Below are positions 16,694 to 25,471 of a DNA stretch of 64,000 bases, piece after piece. The stretch comes from a virus. Both the position numbers and the translations under genes were made by a program. The stretch's first letter is position 1; each line of letters starts with the position of its first letter. The DNA lies in IMG/VR virus record IMGVR_UViG_3300022699_000302, positions 124,001 through 188,000 of that record; one strand, given 5' to 3'. The notes under the pieces are model-generated. The model did not search any database. It saw only the letters and a program-made list of their open reading frames with translations, and was not told where the DNA came from.

Positions 16694-16957
16694 ATGAGTT
16701 CACGGCCTCGTCGGCACATCATCCGCCGAATCAAGCGGTTATGGAGGATTTTCAAAGGACGCTGTCCTTACTGTGGTAAGGCTCTGAAGTGGCAACACCA
16801 CGACTTCAGGACTCATACCAAGATCTGTCCTGACCTACACTATGGTGTTCAAAATCTAGGAGACGGTCGGGTTATGATCCACGATAGAGAAGGCGATCCG
16901 ATCGAGCTATTATTTGACCGCAACTTCCGACTTCTGAAGAACGAAGAGAAAGACTAG
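16694..16957 (+). CDS. Small zinc-finger-like protein
   Basis: An 87-residue protein with an Arg-rich N-terminus (RPRRHIIRRIKRLWRIFKG) and a CPYCG...H...HTKIC arrangement at about 24-45, four to six potential zinc ligands. The basic arm and zinc site suggest nucleic-acid binding; that is inference. It overlaps the next gene at TAGTG. Confidence 0.6.
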   Translation: MSSRPRRHIIRRIKRLWRIFKGRCPYCGKALKWQHHDFRTHTKICPDLHYGVQNLGDGRVMIHDREGDPIELLFDRNFRLLKNEEKD

Positions 16958-17832
16958 TGGAACCGCCGACCATCGTATTGACTGCCGCTGATTCAGCCAC
17001 TGGGACTTTGACCTTTAGTCTGTCCCAGGACCCTCTGTTCCCCGCAGCAACCACTGAGATCTTTCTTATCGATCCTGTAACAGGATCTGTGGTCACCTCG
17101 TTTCCCGGGGAGACTCCGCCGACTGCGGTGCTGGGACCTGGCATTACAGTGACCGACCCCTATGTGATCTTGGCGGTAACCACGGACGCAGGTCCTCCGG
17201 TGACTACGTCCCCTCCGTCACGACCTGTGGATCTCAATCCGGAAGGTTGGGACGACACCTACAAGACTGTAGTTGTGACCGACTACATCAAAAACGCCAA
17301 AACCTATGAGCTGTGGCGAATCGATACTGGAGTCCCTTCTCTGATTTCGACATCACCGGTCCACTGGCTGGTCGACGATACGGTCTATGCTGACGAGCCT
17401 ACAGCTCAAAAGGTGCAGTACGAGATCCGTCCCATCGTCTTCGGGGATAATGCAGGCCAAGCCCGAGTTGTTCGTAGATTCCGCACCACTGCGCGGCTCT
17501 GTTTTGTGACCGGGTACGCCACAGGGCTCGATGGGAATCCCGATGCCGATCGAGAAATCTGGTTTGGGATCAAAAACTATGGTACCCGTAAGACCCTGAA
17601 GCCTCGTGAAATTCAGCCGTTCTATCAGAGTCGGCAGATCAGCAAGGAAGAGATTCGAGTCCACACCAATATTGACGGCGTGTTCGGGGCATATCTTATA
17701 CAAGAAGCCCTTGTAGAGATCGACATTCCGAATACCCACTTTCATGCAGAATTCGTGGTTCCGACCACGGCCACTGCAGACCTTGAGACGCTGCCCTTGG
17801 TGGCACGTCCGATTATCCCGCACTTGTCGTAA
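16957..17832 (+). CDS. Structural protein with carboxypeptidase-regulatory-like C-terminus
   Basis: A 291-residue protein starting with GTG inside the previous stop (TAGTG). The first 170 residues are beta-sandwich-like (fibronectin-like strands). The C-terminal 110 residues contain LCFVTGYATGLDGNP, then VHTNIDGVFGAYLIQEALVEIDIP and a VPTTATADLETL end, a G-x-V-x-G ... T-x-x-G-x-F pattern typical of carboxypeptidase-regulatory-like folds. The next gene ends with a related domain. Virion surface or baseplate role inferred. Confidence 0.5.
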   Translation: MEPPTIVLTAADSATGTLTFSLSQDPLFPAATTEIFLIDPVTGSVVTSFPGETPPTAVLGPGITVTDPYVILAVTTDAGPPVTTSPPSRPVDLNPEGWDDTYKTVVVTDYIKNAKTYELWRIDTGVPSLISTSPVHWLVDDTVYADEPTAQKVQYEIRPIVFGDNAGQARVVRRFRTTARLCFVTGYATGLDGNPDADREIWFGIKNYGTRKTLKPREIQPFYQSRQISKEEIRVHTNIDGVFGAYLIQEALVEIDIPNTHFHAEFVVPTTATADLETLPLVARPIIPHLS

Positions 17833-19181
17833 TGCCTATTGCTGCTCCGATAATCTCGCTTATCACAGCTACGATCGATGAGATCTCGTGTACTCTCATG
17901 CCTCCTACCGATCCGACTTACGATCATACCGTAGCAGTAGCCACCGACTTGATCGATGGATCTACGGTAACCCTAGATCCTGCTCCCGACCCCTCGTTCA
18001 CTCTAACCGGATTGAACCAAAATCGGTCCTACGTAGTAGTAGCGTACGCTGTCGATACCTCTGGAGATTTCTCGGCGCCGTCCAACGTGGTATTTGGCAT
18101 CACCAATTACGAGGCCCCCGAGCCCGTACTGCCTGATCTCGAGATTACGTCAGTCGCTCAGGCTGGTCTCGGTGATGCCAGCCGAGTCTTGATAGCGTAT
18201 TCGCTGAAACGTCCGGTTAATCCTTTGACCTGCTTCAGAGGAGATCTGGTTCGATTCGAATACAGCTTCAACGGGACCTTTACCGATGCGGCACAGATGA
18301 CTCCGGATTGGGATCATACCCTGATGTCCGGTATTACAGATCTGGATTTCTGCCCGGATTCCCTGATTGCACCCCCTCAGCATTACTTTGTCTGGGACAT
18401 CACCAAAGATGTGCCGGATGATGAGATTCATACTTATGGTGTTCGTCTTCAAGGACGTTTGAAAGGCGTAAACACCCTAATCCGAAGTGACACCGTTGAC
18501 ATCGATAGGACAGCAGTTAAAGGCGTTGTCGGCACCGTCATTTCGGGTCAGACTTTGGACTACTCTATTTTCCTGTGGCAGGCTGGATCGCCGGTTACAG
18601 GTGCGACTCTTACGGTTGATACAATTCTGGATCCCGACCAGACCGACCGTTTAGGCGGCGCAGTGGTCCTCACAGAAGATCCCTCGGTTCCCGGAAAGTA
18701 CGACGGAAGCTTTACGGTTGATTCAGCTTGGCCGACAGGTCTTTGGCAGATCAACTATAACGCTACGTTGGGCGGCCCACCGGCTACCTTCACAATCGTG
18801 GATGTCGAGCACTTCTTCGCGATAACTTCAGCAGCCCAATCGATAGCCTCCTTGACCGACCCGGATCTTTGTCTGGTCTACGGTACTCTTTACTCGATCG
18901 AGCAAGGTACTCTGTCTGAATCGAATGTCAGTGCCGTCTATAAGAGGGAGCCGTCGCGATACGATAATGTAGGGACGATCTCTACCCAGGTTCAAACGGA
19001 TGACAACGGTTTCTTCGTTCTTCCTCTTCGTCGAGGAGTTGATGCAACCCTTCTGATTCCGGACCTGCAGTACGCAGAACTAATCAAGGTCCCGGATCAG
19101 CCGGCTGCTGAGTTCCGTTCTATCCAGGTCAATCAGCCGGCAGTCCTTCAGAGAGGTCCATTCGGTCATACTGTTCCGTAA
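17832..19181 (+). CDS. Fibronectin III-like structural protein
   Basis: A 449-residue protein joined by TAATG on both sides. Residues 5-92 look like a fibronectin type III domain ending SYVVVAYAVDTSGDFSAPSN. The middle (about 210-330) is another beta-sandwich. The C-terminal domain (LCLVYGTLY ... VQTDDNGFFVLPLRRGVDATLLIPDLQY) parallels the end of the upstream protein. Context suggests an extended baseplate or appendage protein. Confidence 0.55.
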   Translation: MPIAAPIISLITATIDEISCTLMPPTDPTYDHTVAVATDLIDGSTVTLDPAPDPSFTLTGLNQNRSYVVVAYAVDTSGDFSAPSNVVFGITNYEAPEPVLPDLEITSVAQAGLGDASRVLIAYSLKRPVNPLTCFRGDLVRFEYSFNGTFTDAAQMTPDWDHTLMSGITDLDFCPDSLIAPPQHYFVWDITKDVPDDEIHTYGVRLQGRLKGVNTLIRSDTVDIDRTAVKGVVGTVISGQTLDYSIFLWQAGSPVTGATLTVDTILDPDQTDRLGGAVVLTEDPSVPGKYDGSFTVDSAWPTGLWQINYNATLGGPPATFTIVDVEHFFAITSAAQSIASLTDPDLCLVYGTLYSIEQGTLSESNVSAVYKREPSRYDNVGTISTQVQTDDNGFFVLPLRRGVDATLLIPDLQYAELIKVPDQPAAEFRSIQVNQPAVLQRGPFGHTVP

Positions 19182-20149
19182 TGCATAGGATTCGGAAAAC
19201 AGCTGCGCCACCTTCTGGAAAAGTGCCCCCGACTGCATTGACGGGGGCCCTGAAGGATCTATGGGGATGGGCTAATAAGGGCTTATTTCGTAGCGGAGGA
19301 CTCCCCGAAGCTGACCTACCCGGTTTGGGTAAATGGTTGAAGCAGCCCGGCCAAGCAGTCAAGCATTTTGCCAAAGGACAGCGCGGACACCTCAAGCGGT
19401 TGGCTGAGCCTGGAGGCGCACGAAAGGCCCTTCTTGATGTAACTCCTCTGACTGCTGCTGGTTTGGTGGCTCCTGAGCTTCTCGGCATGGGATTCATCAG
19501 GGGTATCAAAGATGCTCCTTCAGAACAAAAAGGTGAGCACATGGGCAGCGCAGCCGGCCGTCTCTTAGGTGGTCAGTTGATGATGCGTTCCGGTCTTCTC
19601 GGCGGATTAGCTGGAGGTGCTGTCGGCGATGTACTCGGCGGAGCAGCGGGACGCAGTATTGATAGAGCCCGTTCAATGTTCAAGGGCAAGCCTAAGCCCA
19701 AACCCAAAGAAGAGATACCTCCTCAGCGGAGATCCTACACCTATCCTCAGCCGTCTTTCCAGCCTCGAGGTTACTCGTTCGATGAAGATTTCTCAGGGTA
19801 CCAGTACGGACCTGGATATGCCAAGCATAGCTCTGAGTTTGGAAGTCCCGGATCTGCAGGTTTACCGGAAGTAGCCGGTACCGCCCCCTCTCTGGCTATG
19901 GGAGGGCCTGGTATGGATGAGGTAAGGAACCAGGGTCGATTCGTAGGAAGAAACGGACCTTATCGCAAAGTCGATGAGTTCACTCGTCTTGATAGCCCTG
20001 AGATGCAGCACATTTTCTACGCTGGTAATGGGCTCGGCAGTGGAGGAGGCCAGCCCTATGCAGACGGGGATGCCTACAAACACACCGGAATCTTGCGTGG
20101 ACTACTGAACCGGCTCAATAAAGAGGAACCTAATTTAGCGGAGAGGTAA
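19181..20149 (+). CDS. Gly/Ala-rich putative internal virion protein
   Basis: A 322-residue protein. Residues about 85-165 are rich in Gly, Ala and Leu with GxxxG spacing (GLLGGLAGGAVGDVLGGAAG), typical of membrane-inserting glycine zippers. The N-terminus is basic and the later part is Pro/Tyr/Gly-rich (YPQPSFQPRGYSFDEDF). Family not recognised. Similar Gly-rich proteins are encoded at 22962, 39638, 41107 and 41820; ejection proteins are a plausible role. Confidence 0.5.
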   Translation: MHRIRKTAAPPSGKVPPTALTGALKDLWGWANKGLFRSGGLPEADLPGLGKWLKQPGQAVKHFAKGQRGHLKRLAEPGGARKALLDVTPLTAAGLVAPELLGMGFIRGIKDAPSEQKGEHMGSAAGRLLGGQLMMRSGLLGGLAGGAVGDVLGGAAGRSIDRARSMFKGKPKPKPKEEIPPQRRSYTYPQPSFQPRGYSFDEDFSGYQYGPGYAKHSSEFGSPGSAGLPEVAGTAPSLAMGGPGMDEVRNQGRFVGRNGPYRKVDEFTRLDSPEMQHIFYAGNGLGSGGGQPYADGDAYKHTGILRGLLNRLNKEEPNLAER

Positions 20150-21159
20150 TGCCATTCGAGTCAGAGGCACAACGCCGGTACATGTATGCTAAGCATCCCG
20201 AGATTGCAAAGCGGTGGGAGAAGCATACGCCTAAGGGGAAGGACCTGCCGGAGAAGAAAGAAGGCGGACTGGCCCGGTTAGACCGGCTGACTTCTGCAGC
20301 AAGAAAAAAGGGTGTTACGCCTCGTCAGCTCGGGGGAAAGACTCCTCAACAGGCAGGCATTAAGGATCCCAAGACAGTAAACCTAGCCAAAAAGGTCAAA
20401 TCGGAGGGACTGAAGCAGAGAGCTTCGGAAACACGCCGGGGAGGCCTTATGGCAATGGAAGAAAAACGCCGTAAGTATCGAGGAAAAGGCAAGGTAGCTA
20501 TGAATGAAGATCAGCGAATCGACGCCATTCTTGGCGATATTGACCCGATCGAAGAGGTTGTGCTCAAGAGTGAAGACGACAAGATCGCCGACATCCTCGA
20601 GAAAGAGGGTGCCGGTCTTCGCCGTTTGACCCGACAGCTTGAGGGTATTTCGAAGCGGCAGGCTCGTGGTGCTCCTACTGAGAAGCTCACTGAAGACGCC
20701 GCCCGTACCTTCCAAAAGGTAAAGCATAAGGGTAAGGGCCGAGTCGGTGTGTCGGGCGAGCGTGGTACTCAGGAAGCCTACAAGAAAATCAAGAAGCTGC
20801 AGAAGACGAGTGCTGATGAAGACGAAACACTTCGGAAGGAAGGTCTTGGCGCTGACATGGCCGGTGAAGGTGGTGCTGCTGGCGGTCCTCCTCCTGCTGC
20901 TATGGGCGCTATGCCTGGGCCTGGTGCTACTGACGTAGCAGCTCCAGTTGAGGAAATGCAAGATCCGATTGAATCGGAGAACGAGCAGCTCAAGAAGATG
21001 ATCGAAAACATGAAGCTCAAGCAGGAGCTCAAAGAGCTGAATTCAGCCGTGACCGGTGTGTCCGGCGAAGCATCTGGCGAGATGGTGGGTATGCCTCCGG
21101 CGCCGGACGAAGTAAAAGAAGACCCCATGCAAGCTATGAGGGAAACGCTGACTGAGTAG
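20149..21159 (+). CDS. Coiled-coil protein with SEAQRRYMYAKHPEIAKRW motif
   Basis: A 336-residue protein opening MPFESEAQRRYMYAKHPEIA, a short motif that recurs at the start of many uncharacterised phage proteins. It is strongly basic to about residue 230, then has an Ala/Gly/Pro-rich linker and a Glu/Lys coiled coil (about 260-300). No catalytic motif. Placement between the Gly-rich protein and the pre-portal genes suggests a virion or assembly protein. Confidence 0.55.
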   Translation: MPFESEAQRRYMYAKHPEIAKRWEKHTPKGKDLPEKKEGGLARLDRLTSAARKKGVTPRQLGGKTPQQAGIKDPKTVNLAKKVKSEGLKQRASETRRGGLMAMEEKRRKYRGKGKVAMNEDQRIDAILGDIDPIEEVVLKSEDDKIADILEKEGAGLRRLTRQLEGISKRQARGAPTEKLTEDAARTFQKVKHKGKGRVGVSGERGTQEAYKKIKKLQKTSADEDETLRKEGLGADMAGEGGAAGGPPPAAMGAMPGPGATDVAAPVEEMQDPIESENEQLKKMIENMKLKQELKELNSAVTGVSGEASGEMVGMPPAPDEVKEDPMQAMRETLTE

Positions 21160-21172
21160 TAAGGACACCAAC

Positions 21173-22345
21173 ATGCTGAAACTGGCCGGAACCATTCTCG
21201 ATTTCACCGATGATCCGGACTTCGTGAACGATCGGGAGAAGATGGCGCTGATCGAGGGGAAATTGATCTCTTTCGATAAGCATGCTGATCTACCTAATGA
21301 TGCGTTTGCTCTTTTGGTCCGAGGCAACACCGGTCTGTTCCGCCGGTACCCTGTTTACTCCAAAGTTGCGACGAAACTGTCGGCGCAGTACTTCGATGAG
21401 TGGAGCCAGAACCTCCATCCTTCGTTGGCTGAGGCTGCGGCTGTCGGGATCAAAGAGGCTTGCCGGCATTTCGGCGTAGCTATCCCGGATTCGGTCAGTG
21501 ACCTGGCCGGTACCAAGACCGCTTCGGCGGATCGCGTGGTGGATGCTCGTCGTGTCCCCTCATCGGACCAGGTAGTCTATGAGGACAAGAAGGCGGCTGT
21601 TGAGACTATGCTGCACCGCTATGAGTCTCGTATCAACGACATGAATCTCTCGGAACGTTGCAACCGGGCTACGGTGCTCCACGAGATGGGACAGAAAGTT
21701 GGTATGCAGCTCCCTTCAACTGTAACCGACTATTCGGAGAAAAACGGATCCGGCCCGCTCCTGCGCCTGGCCATTCAGCAACGCGAGAATTTCGCAAAAG
21801 ATGCTGGTCAGAAGTTTGCCACCATCGAGCTTCGTAAGCTCCTGAAAGACGACAATCCCCAGCGAGTGGTTGAGAAGCTCTCAGTCTGGGACGAGAAGTA
21901 CCGAGTCGAAAAGTTGGGGTATTACCAAGGCGGTCGGGTCATCGACCCGTACCGTGCGGTCTACGGGGGCCAGAAAGAAGCGATGGCTCCGATGGGGAAT
22001 CCGGAAGAGGACCTTCGGACCTACGCCCTCCAATCCATTGTCGCTCAATACGACGATGAGCTCTCCCGCGTTCTGTCCCGTAAAGGCATGGAACAGTTCC
22101 GGTCTGATCCGATCCAGTTCTATAAAGACACTTCGCCGGCGATGCGACGCTATCTTGACTCAATGGTGGACGCCCTGACTCGTCGGGCCGGCGATGCCAC
22201 CAAGAAAGACGACAGTCTGGTCAACGTTGAGCGTAAGAACTTTGAGGAGAAGCATCTGAATCGTCCTCGCTCGCACGAGGGACGAGAATATGATAGGGTC
22301 TCGCATTCATATGCAGTTCCTATCAAGTCAAAGGCGACTAAATAA
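21173..22345 (+). CDS. Unknown virion-block protein
   Basis: A 390-residue, mostly helical protein with AAGGA seven bases before its ATG. No recognised domain; it has repeated charged helices and few cysteines. It overlaps the next gene at TAATG and lies two genes before the portal gene, so a head or connector role is possible. Confidence 0.5.
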   Translation: MLKLAGTILDFTDDPDFVNDREKMALIEGKLISFDKHADLPNDAFALLVRGNTGLFRRYPVYSKVATKLSAQYFDEWSQNLHPSLAEAAAVGIKEACRHFGVAIPDSVSDLAGTKTASADRVVDARRVPSSDQVVYEDKKAAVETMLHRYESRINDMNLSERCNRATVLHEMGQKVGMQLPSTVTDYSEKNGSGPLLRLAIQQRENFAKDAGQKFATIELRKLLKDDNPQRVVEKLSVWDEKYRVEKLGYYQGGRVIDPYRAVYGGQKEAMAPMGNPEEDLRTYALQSIVAQYDDELSRVLSRKGMEQFRSDPIQFYKDTSPAMRRYLDSMVDALTRRAGDATKKDDSLVNVERKNFEEKHLNRPRSHEGREYDRVSHSYAVPIKSKATK

Positions 22346-22965
22346 TGATCTCGCATAAGGTCCTGAAGGCAGACGCTAACCCTCTGGACCTCGATGCTGC
22401 CCTCAAGAAAGAAGTGCCCGGCTACCCCGGGGAGCCTGGCAGCTCCGAGGTAGTTACATATTTCGTAGCGTCAGCTTTTGGTGAGCTGGAAAAAGAACCT
22501 GATGAGAGGGTACTCGAGAAAGCTCGAGCCCTACAAACTTGTCACATCAGTAAAGCACCCTGGAACGATGCGATCGTCTTCGAGAAGGTAGTTCTCGCTC
22601 TCAGCGGGTTTGAGCCGGATCATCAGATGATCGAGGCTGCTTCGCCCGCTGAAATCGCAGCGGGTGTTTGCGTGATGAACAGACTCAAGCCCAAAAATAA
22701 GTTCGACCGTGAGGTCATCTATTACATCCGTGGTATCATGCATGACTGGGGTATCGTGTGTTATCCCGAGTGTCTGGAGTTTGCCCAGGAAGACTATACC
22801 AACCCCGAATTGAAAGAGTTGTGCGAACGTGTCGGTAAGTCGAATGAGTACAAAAAGGTCCACCAAGAAGGCATGACGTACGAACCAAAAGAGGACGAGC
22901 CGCTTTCAATTCAATTGAACAAGCTGTCCTTGATACAGGATTACGTCAATTCGGTGTTGAAATGA
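22345..22965 (+). CDS. Unknown virion-block protein
   Basis: A 206-residue helical protein, joined to both neighbours by overlapping stop-start codons. It has a Cys-containing region (ICYPECLEFAQEDY-like, about 134-146) but not in a zinc-ribbon spacing. No family recognised. Confidence 0.5.
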   Translation: MISHKVLKADANPLDLDAALKKEVPGYPGEPGSSEVVTYFVASAFGELEKEPDERVLEKARALQTCHISKAPWNDAIVFEKVVLALSGFEPDHQMIEAASPAEIAAGVCVMNRLKPKNKFDREVIYYIRGIMHDWGIVCYPECLEFAQEDYTNPELKELCERVGKSNEYKKVHQEGMTYEPKEDEPLSIQLNKLSLIQDYVNSVLK

Positions 22966-23216
22966 ATAAGCTCTCAAACCCTACAAGTAAGACGTTAGAG
23001 ATGTTACACCATCCAGCGGTACAATTGCCTCTTTACGGGGCCCTCGCTGGAGGAGATATTGCTGCAGGTATCAAGGAACGCAAAGAAGGCGGATCAGGGT
23101 TTTGGCCTTTTGCAGGTGCCGCTGCTCTGGGTATGATGGGGGCTCCTTACGCAATCGAGACAGCCCAGAAAGTTCCTGGACTCGCGTCCAAGCTCAAAGG
23201 GCTACTGAGCAGGTAA
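22962..23216 (+). CDS. Small Gly-rich membrane-like protein
   Basis: An 84-residue protein whose ATG overlaps the previous TGA. It contains ALAGGDIAAGIKE and AGAAALGMMGAPYAIETA, two moderately hydrophobic small-residue helices. It directly precedes the portal gene. Possibly a small membrane-active or internal protein. Confidence 0.5.
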   Translation: MNKLSNPTSKTLEMLHHPAVQLPLYGALAGGDIAAGIKERKEGGSGFWPFAGAAALGMMGAPYAIETAQKVPGLASKLKGLLSR

Positions 23217-23219
23217 ACC

Positions 23220-25196
23220 ATGGCTGGACAAGGCGGACTACTCACCGACAAGACGACTCTTACCGAGCCAGGTAAGCAGTATCCTCACTCATTCTTTGGG
23301 ATCTCCGATAAGTTCATCCCGACTACCGCGAAGGAGATGTACCGCTGGGCGCAGTACATCTTCATGATCAACCCGATCTTCGCTCAGATCATCAACAAGT
23401 TATCGGGGTACGTCACTACCGACCTTGTCTATGATACCGATAGCGGCAAAGCGACTGAGAAGTGGAAGAACATGCTGGACCAGCAGCTCCACTACAAGCG
23501 CTTCGAGAAGCGGATGCTTCTTGACCTGTTCACCTACGGTAACGCATTCGCCCGGTTTATCTGGCCCCACGAAAAGTACCTGACCTGCAGGAAGTGCAAG
23601 AACGAACAGCTCCTCCGAAACTCGGACTGGAAGTTCAATCGGTTCACCTTCTACGGCAAGTGCAAGAGGTGCGACTACAACGGGCCGATGGACGTCAAAG
23701 AAAAGCAAGTCAAGAACCGTCGTCGAATCAAGCTGATCCGGATCGACCCCCGTTTGATCCAGCCGATCTATGAGCCGGTGACCAAGACTTACGTCTACAC
23801 TTATACCGTCCCCAAACAGGTTGCTGCTGTTCTTCGTTCCTCAACGGCCCGACCGCATCACATCAAGCTTTTTGTAGAGGAGCTGCCCCTGGCCGTTATC
23901 GACGCGGTCAAGAACAACGCGTTAGTCAAGTTCGACAAAGACTCAATCTATCACATGAAGTCGGATTCGATCAGCCAGGACGACGAGTCTCTGGGTTCGA
24001 TCCCGTTCCTTCCGATCTTCAAGATCATCTGGCTCTATCATACGATCTGGCGCGCTCAGGAAGCTGTTTCGCTGGAACGAATCATCCCGTGGACAGCTCT
24101 GAGTCCTCGAGCTTCAGCTACCCAGGACCCGATCGGACAGATCAATCTGGGTGAGTGGCGCGAAAACCTGCAGGAATTCGTCAAGCGCTGGCGCCGTGAC
24201 CCCAACTTCGTTGGGATGATGCCGTACCCCATGGACGTCATCAATCTTCGCGGCGAAGGCAAAGCGCTGGATAACTGGAACGGTCTGACCCACCTCCGTG
24301 ATGTCATGGCCGGCGGCATGGGCGTTCCCCCGAGTTTCTTGTTCGGTGGCTCAGTCTATTCCGGCGCTAACGTTGAACTCCGTGTGCTCGAGAACGACAT
24401 GCGGAACTACGTTTTGATGCTGGAGGACATGCTCCGCAATTTCGTTGTACCCAAACTGACGACGTTCGCTTCTCTGCCGAAGATCGATATTCGCCACGAA
24501 AACTTCAAGATGGCGGACGACATCCAGCAGAAAAGCTTGATCACATCGCTACGTCAGGAAGGTGTTATCTCCGAGGAGACTCTGGTTACCGAGCTCGGAT
24601 TCGACTATGAAGATGAGCAGAACAAGACTCGAGAGGAGATGCGAGAGAAGGCTTCTCAGCAGCTCCAGCAGCTCCGTGAACAGCAGGAACTGCAGATGGA
24701 GTTCCTCAAGAAACAGAACGATGAACAGCTCCGCATGATGCAGGTCCAGATGCAGATGCAGATGCAGGCCCAGCAGGAGCAAATGCAAGCCCAGCAGCAA
24801 GCCCAGGCCGAGCAGATGATGATGCAGCAACAGATGGGCATGGATCCGGCTATGCAGGAGGAACCAGATGCAGTGCCTCCTGGCACCATGGGGGGTCAGG
24901 CCCCGATGGACGTTGCTCCGGTTCAGGCGCCTACCCCGGGAGGTGCTGATGTCATGGCTCAACAGGCTCAGCAGCTTTCTATGACTCCGGAGTTGATCGA
25001 TCAGCAAGCTCGAGCTTTCCTGCAGACCACAACTCCGAAACAGCGAGATATCCTCCTCAGTAACATGGAGAAGACCAATCCGGAGATGGCCCGCAAGATC
25101 CGGCAGCGGATGCAGCAGATCAAGAAAGAAATTGAAAGCTTGAAGAAGCCCAACCCGGACCAGAAACCGTCTACCAGCAAGACACCGTCGCTGTAA
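23220..25196 (+). CDS. Portal protein
   Basis: A 658-residue protein. Residues about 38-70 (YRWAQYIFMINPIFAQIINKLSGYV), 90-115 (KRMLLDLFTYGNAFARF) and 350-385 (MAGGMGVPPSFLFGGSVYSG followed by LEDMLRNFVVPKL) match the wing/stem/clip pattern of phage portals. It forms the dodecameric DNA channel at the capsid vertex. Unusually, a zinc ribbon is inserted at 123-151 (C123, C126, C148, C151). The C-terminal third (about 470-560) is extremely Gln/Met-rich and coiled coil. It is followed by a small gene and the RNA polymerase, and the terminase lies 10 kb downstream. Confidence 0.85.
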   Translation: MAGQGGLLTDKTTLTEPGKQYPHSFFGISDKFIPTTAKEMYRWAQYIFMINPIFAQIINKLSGYVTTDLVYDTDSGKATEKWKNMLDQQLHYKRFEKRMLLDLFTYGNAFARFIWPHEKYLTCRKCKNEQLLRNSDWKFNRFTFYGKCKRCDYNGPMDVKEKQVKNRRRIKLIRIDPRLIQPIYEPVTKTYVYTYTVPKQVAAVLRSSTARPHHIKLFVEELPLAVIDAVKNNALVKFDKDSIYHMKSDSISQDDESLGSIPFLPIFKIIWLYHTIWRAQEAVSLERIIPWTALSPRASATQDPIGQINLGEWRENLQEFVKRWRRDPNFVGMMPYPMDVINLRGEGKALDNWNGLTHLRDVMAGGMGVPPSFLFGGSVYSGANVELRVLENDMRNYVLMLEDMLRNFVVPKLTTFASLPKIDIRHENFKMADDIQQKSLITSLRQEGVISEETLVTELGFDYEDEQNKTREEMREKASQQLQQLREQQELQMEFLKKQNDEQLRMMQVQMQMQMQAQQEQMQAQQQAQAEQMMMQQQMGMDPAMQEEPDAVPPGTMGGQAPMDVAPVQAPTPGGADVMAQQAQQLSMTPELIDQQARAFLQTTTPKQRDILLSNMEKTNPEMARKIRQRMQQIKKEIESLKKPNPDQKPSTSKTPSL

Positions 25197-25465
25197 TGGC
25201 TAATCGGCGAAAAGCTACCGACAACGACGTCCAGAAGTTTCTGGATGGCCCCGAGGCATCTACAATGTCTTCGGAAGGCGTCACGTACTTTGAGATTCTC
25301 GATATGAACAACGAGGAGGATCAGCTGCTATACCATGCTATCCTCAACGACACTGACAGGTTCGTGATCCACATGGAAAAGCTGACCTGGGATAAAAATC
25401 AAGGTGTCACCCTCGGAATGAAGATCGCGCTCAAGTACACCGACCGTCATGCCGATCCGGAGTAG
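25196..25465 (+). CDS. Small acidic protein between portal and RNA polymerase
   Basis: An 89-residue protein joined to the portal by TAATG and ending six bases before the RNA polymerase start. It has a mixed alpha/beta pattern (VTYFEILDMNNEEDQLLYHAIL). No family recognised. Its position makes it a candidate partner of the polymerase, which is only a positional inference. Confidence 0.5.
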   Translation: MANRRKATDNDVQKFLDGPEASTMSSEGVTYFEILDMNNEEDQLLYHAILNDTDRFVIHMEKLTWDKNQGVTLGMKIALKYTDRHADPE

Positions 25466-25471
25466 ATGTAG

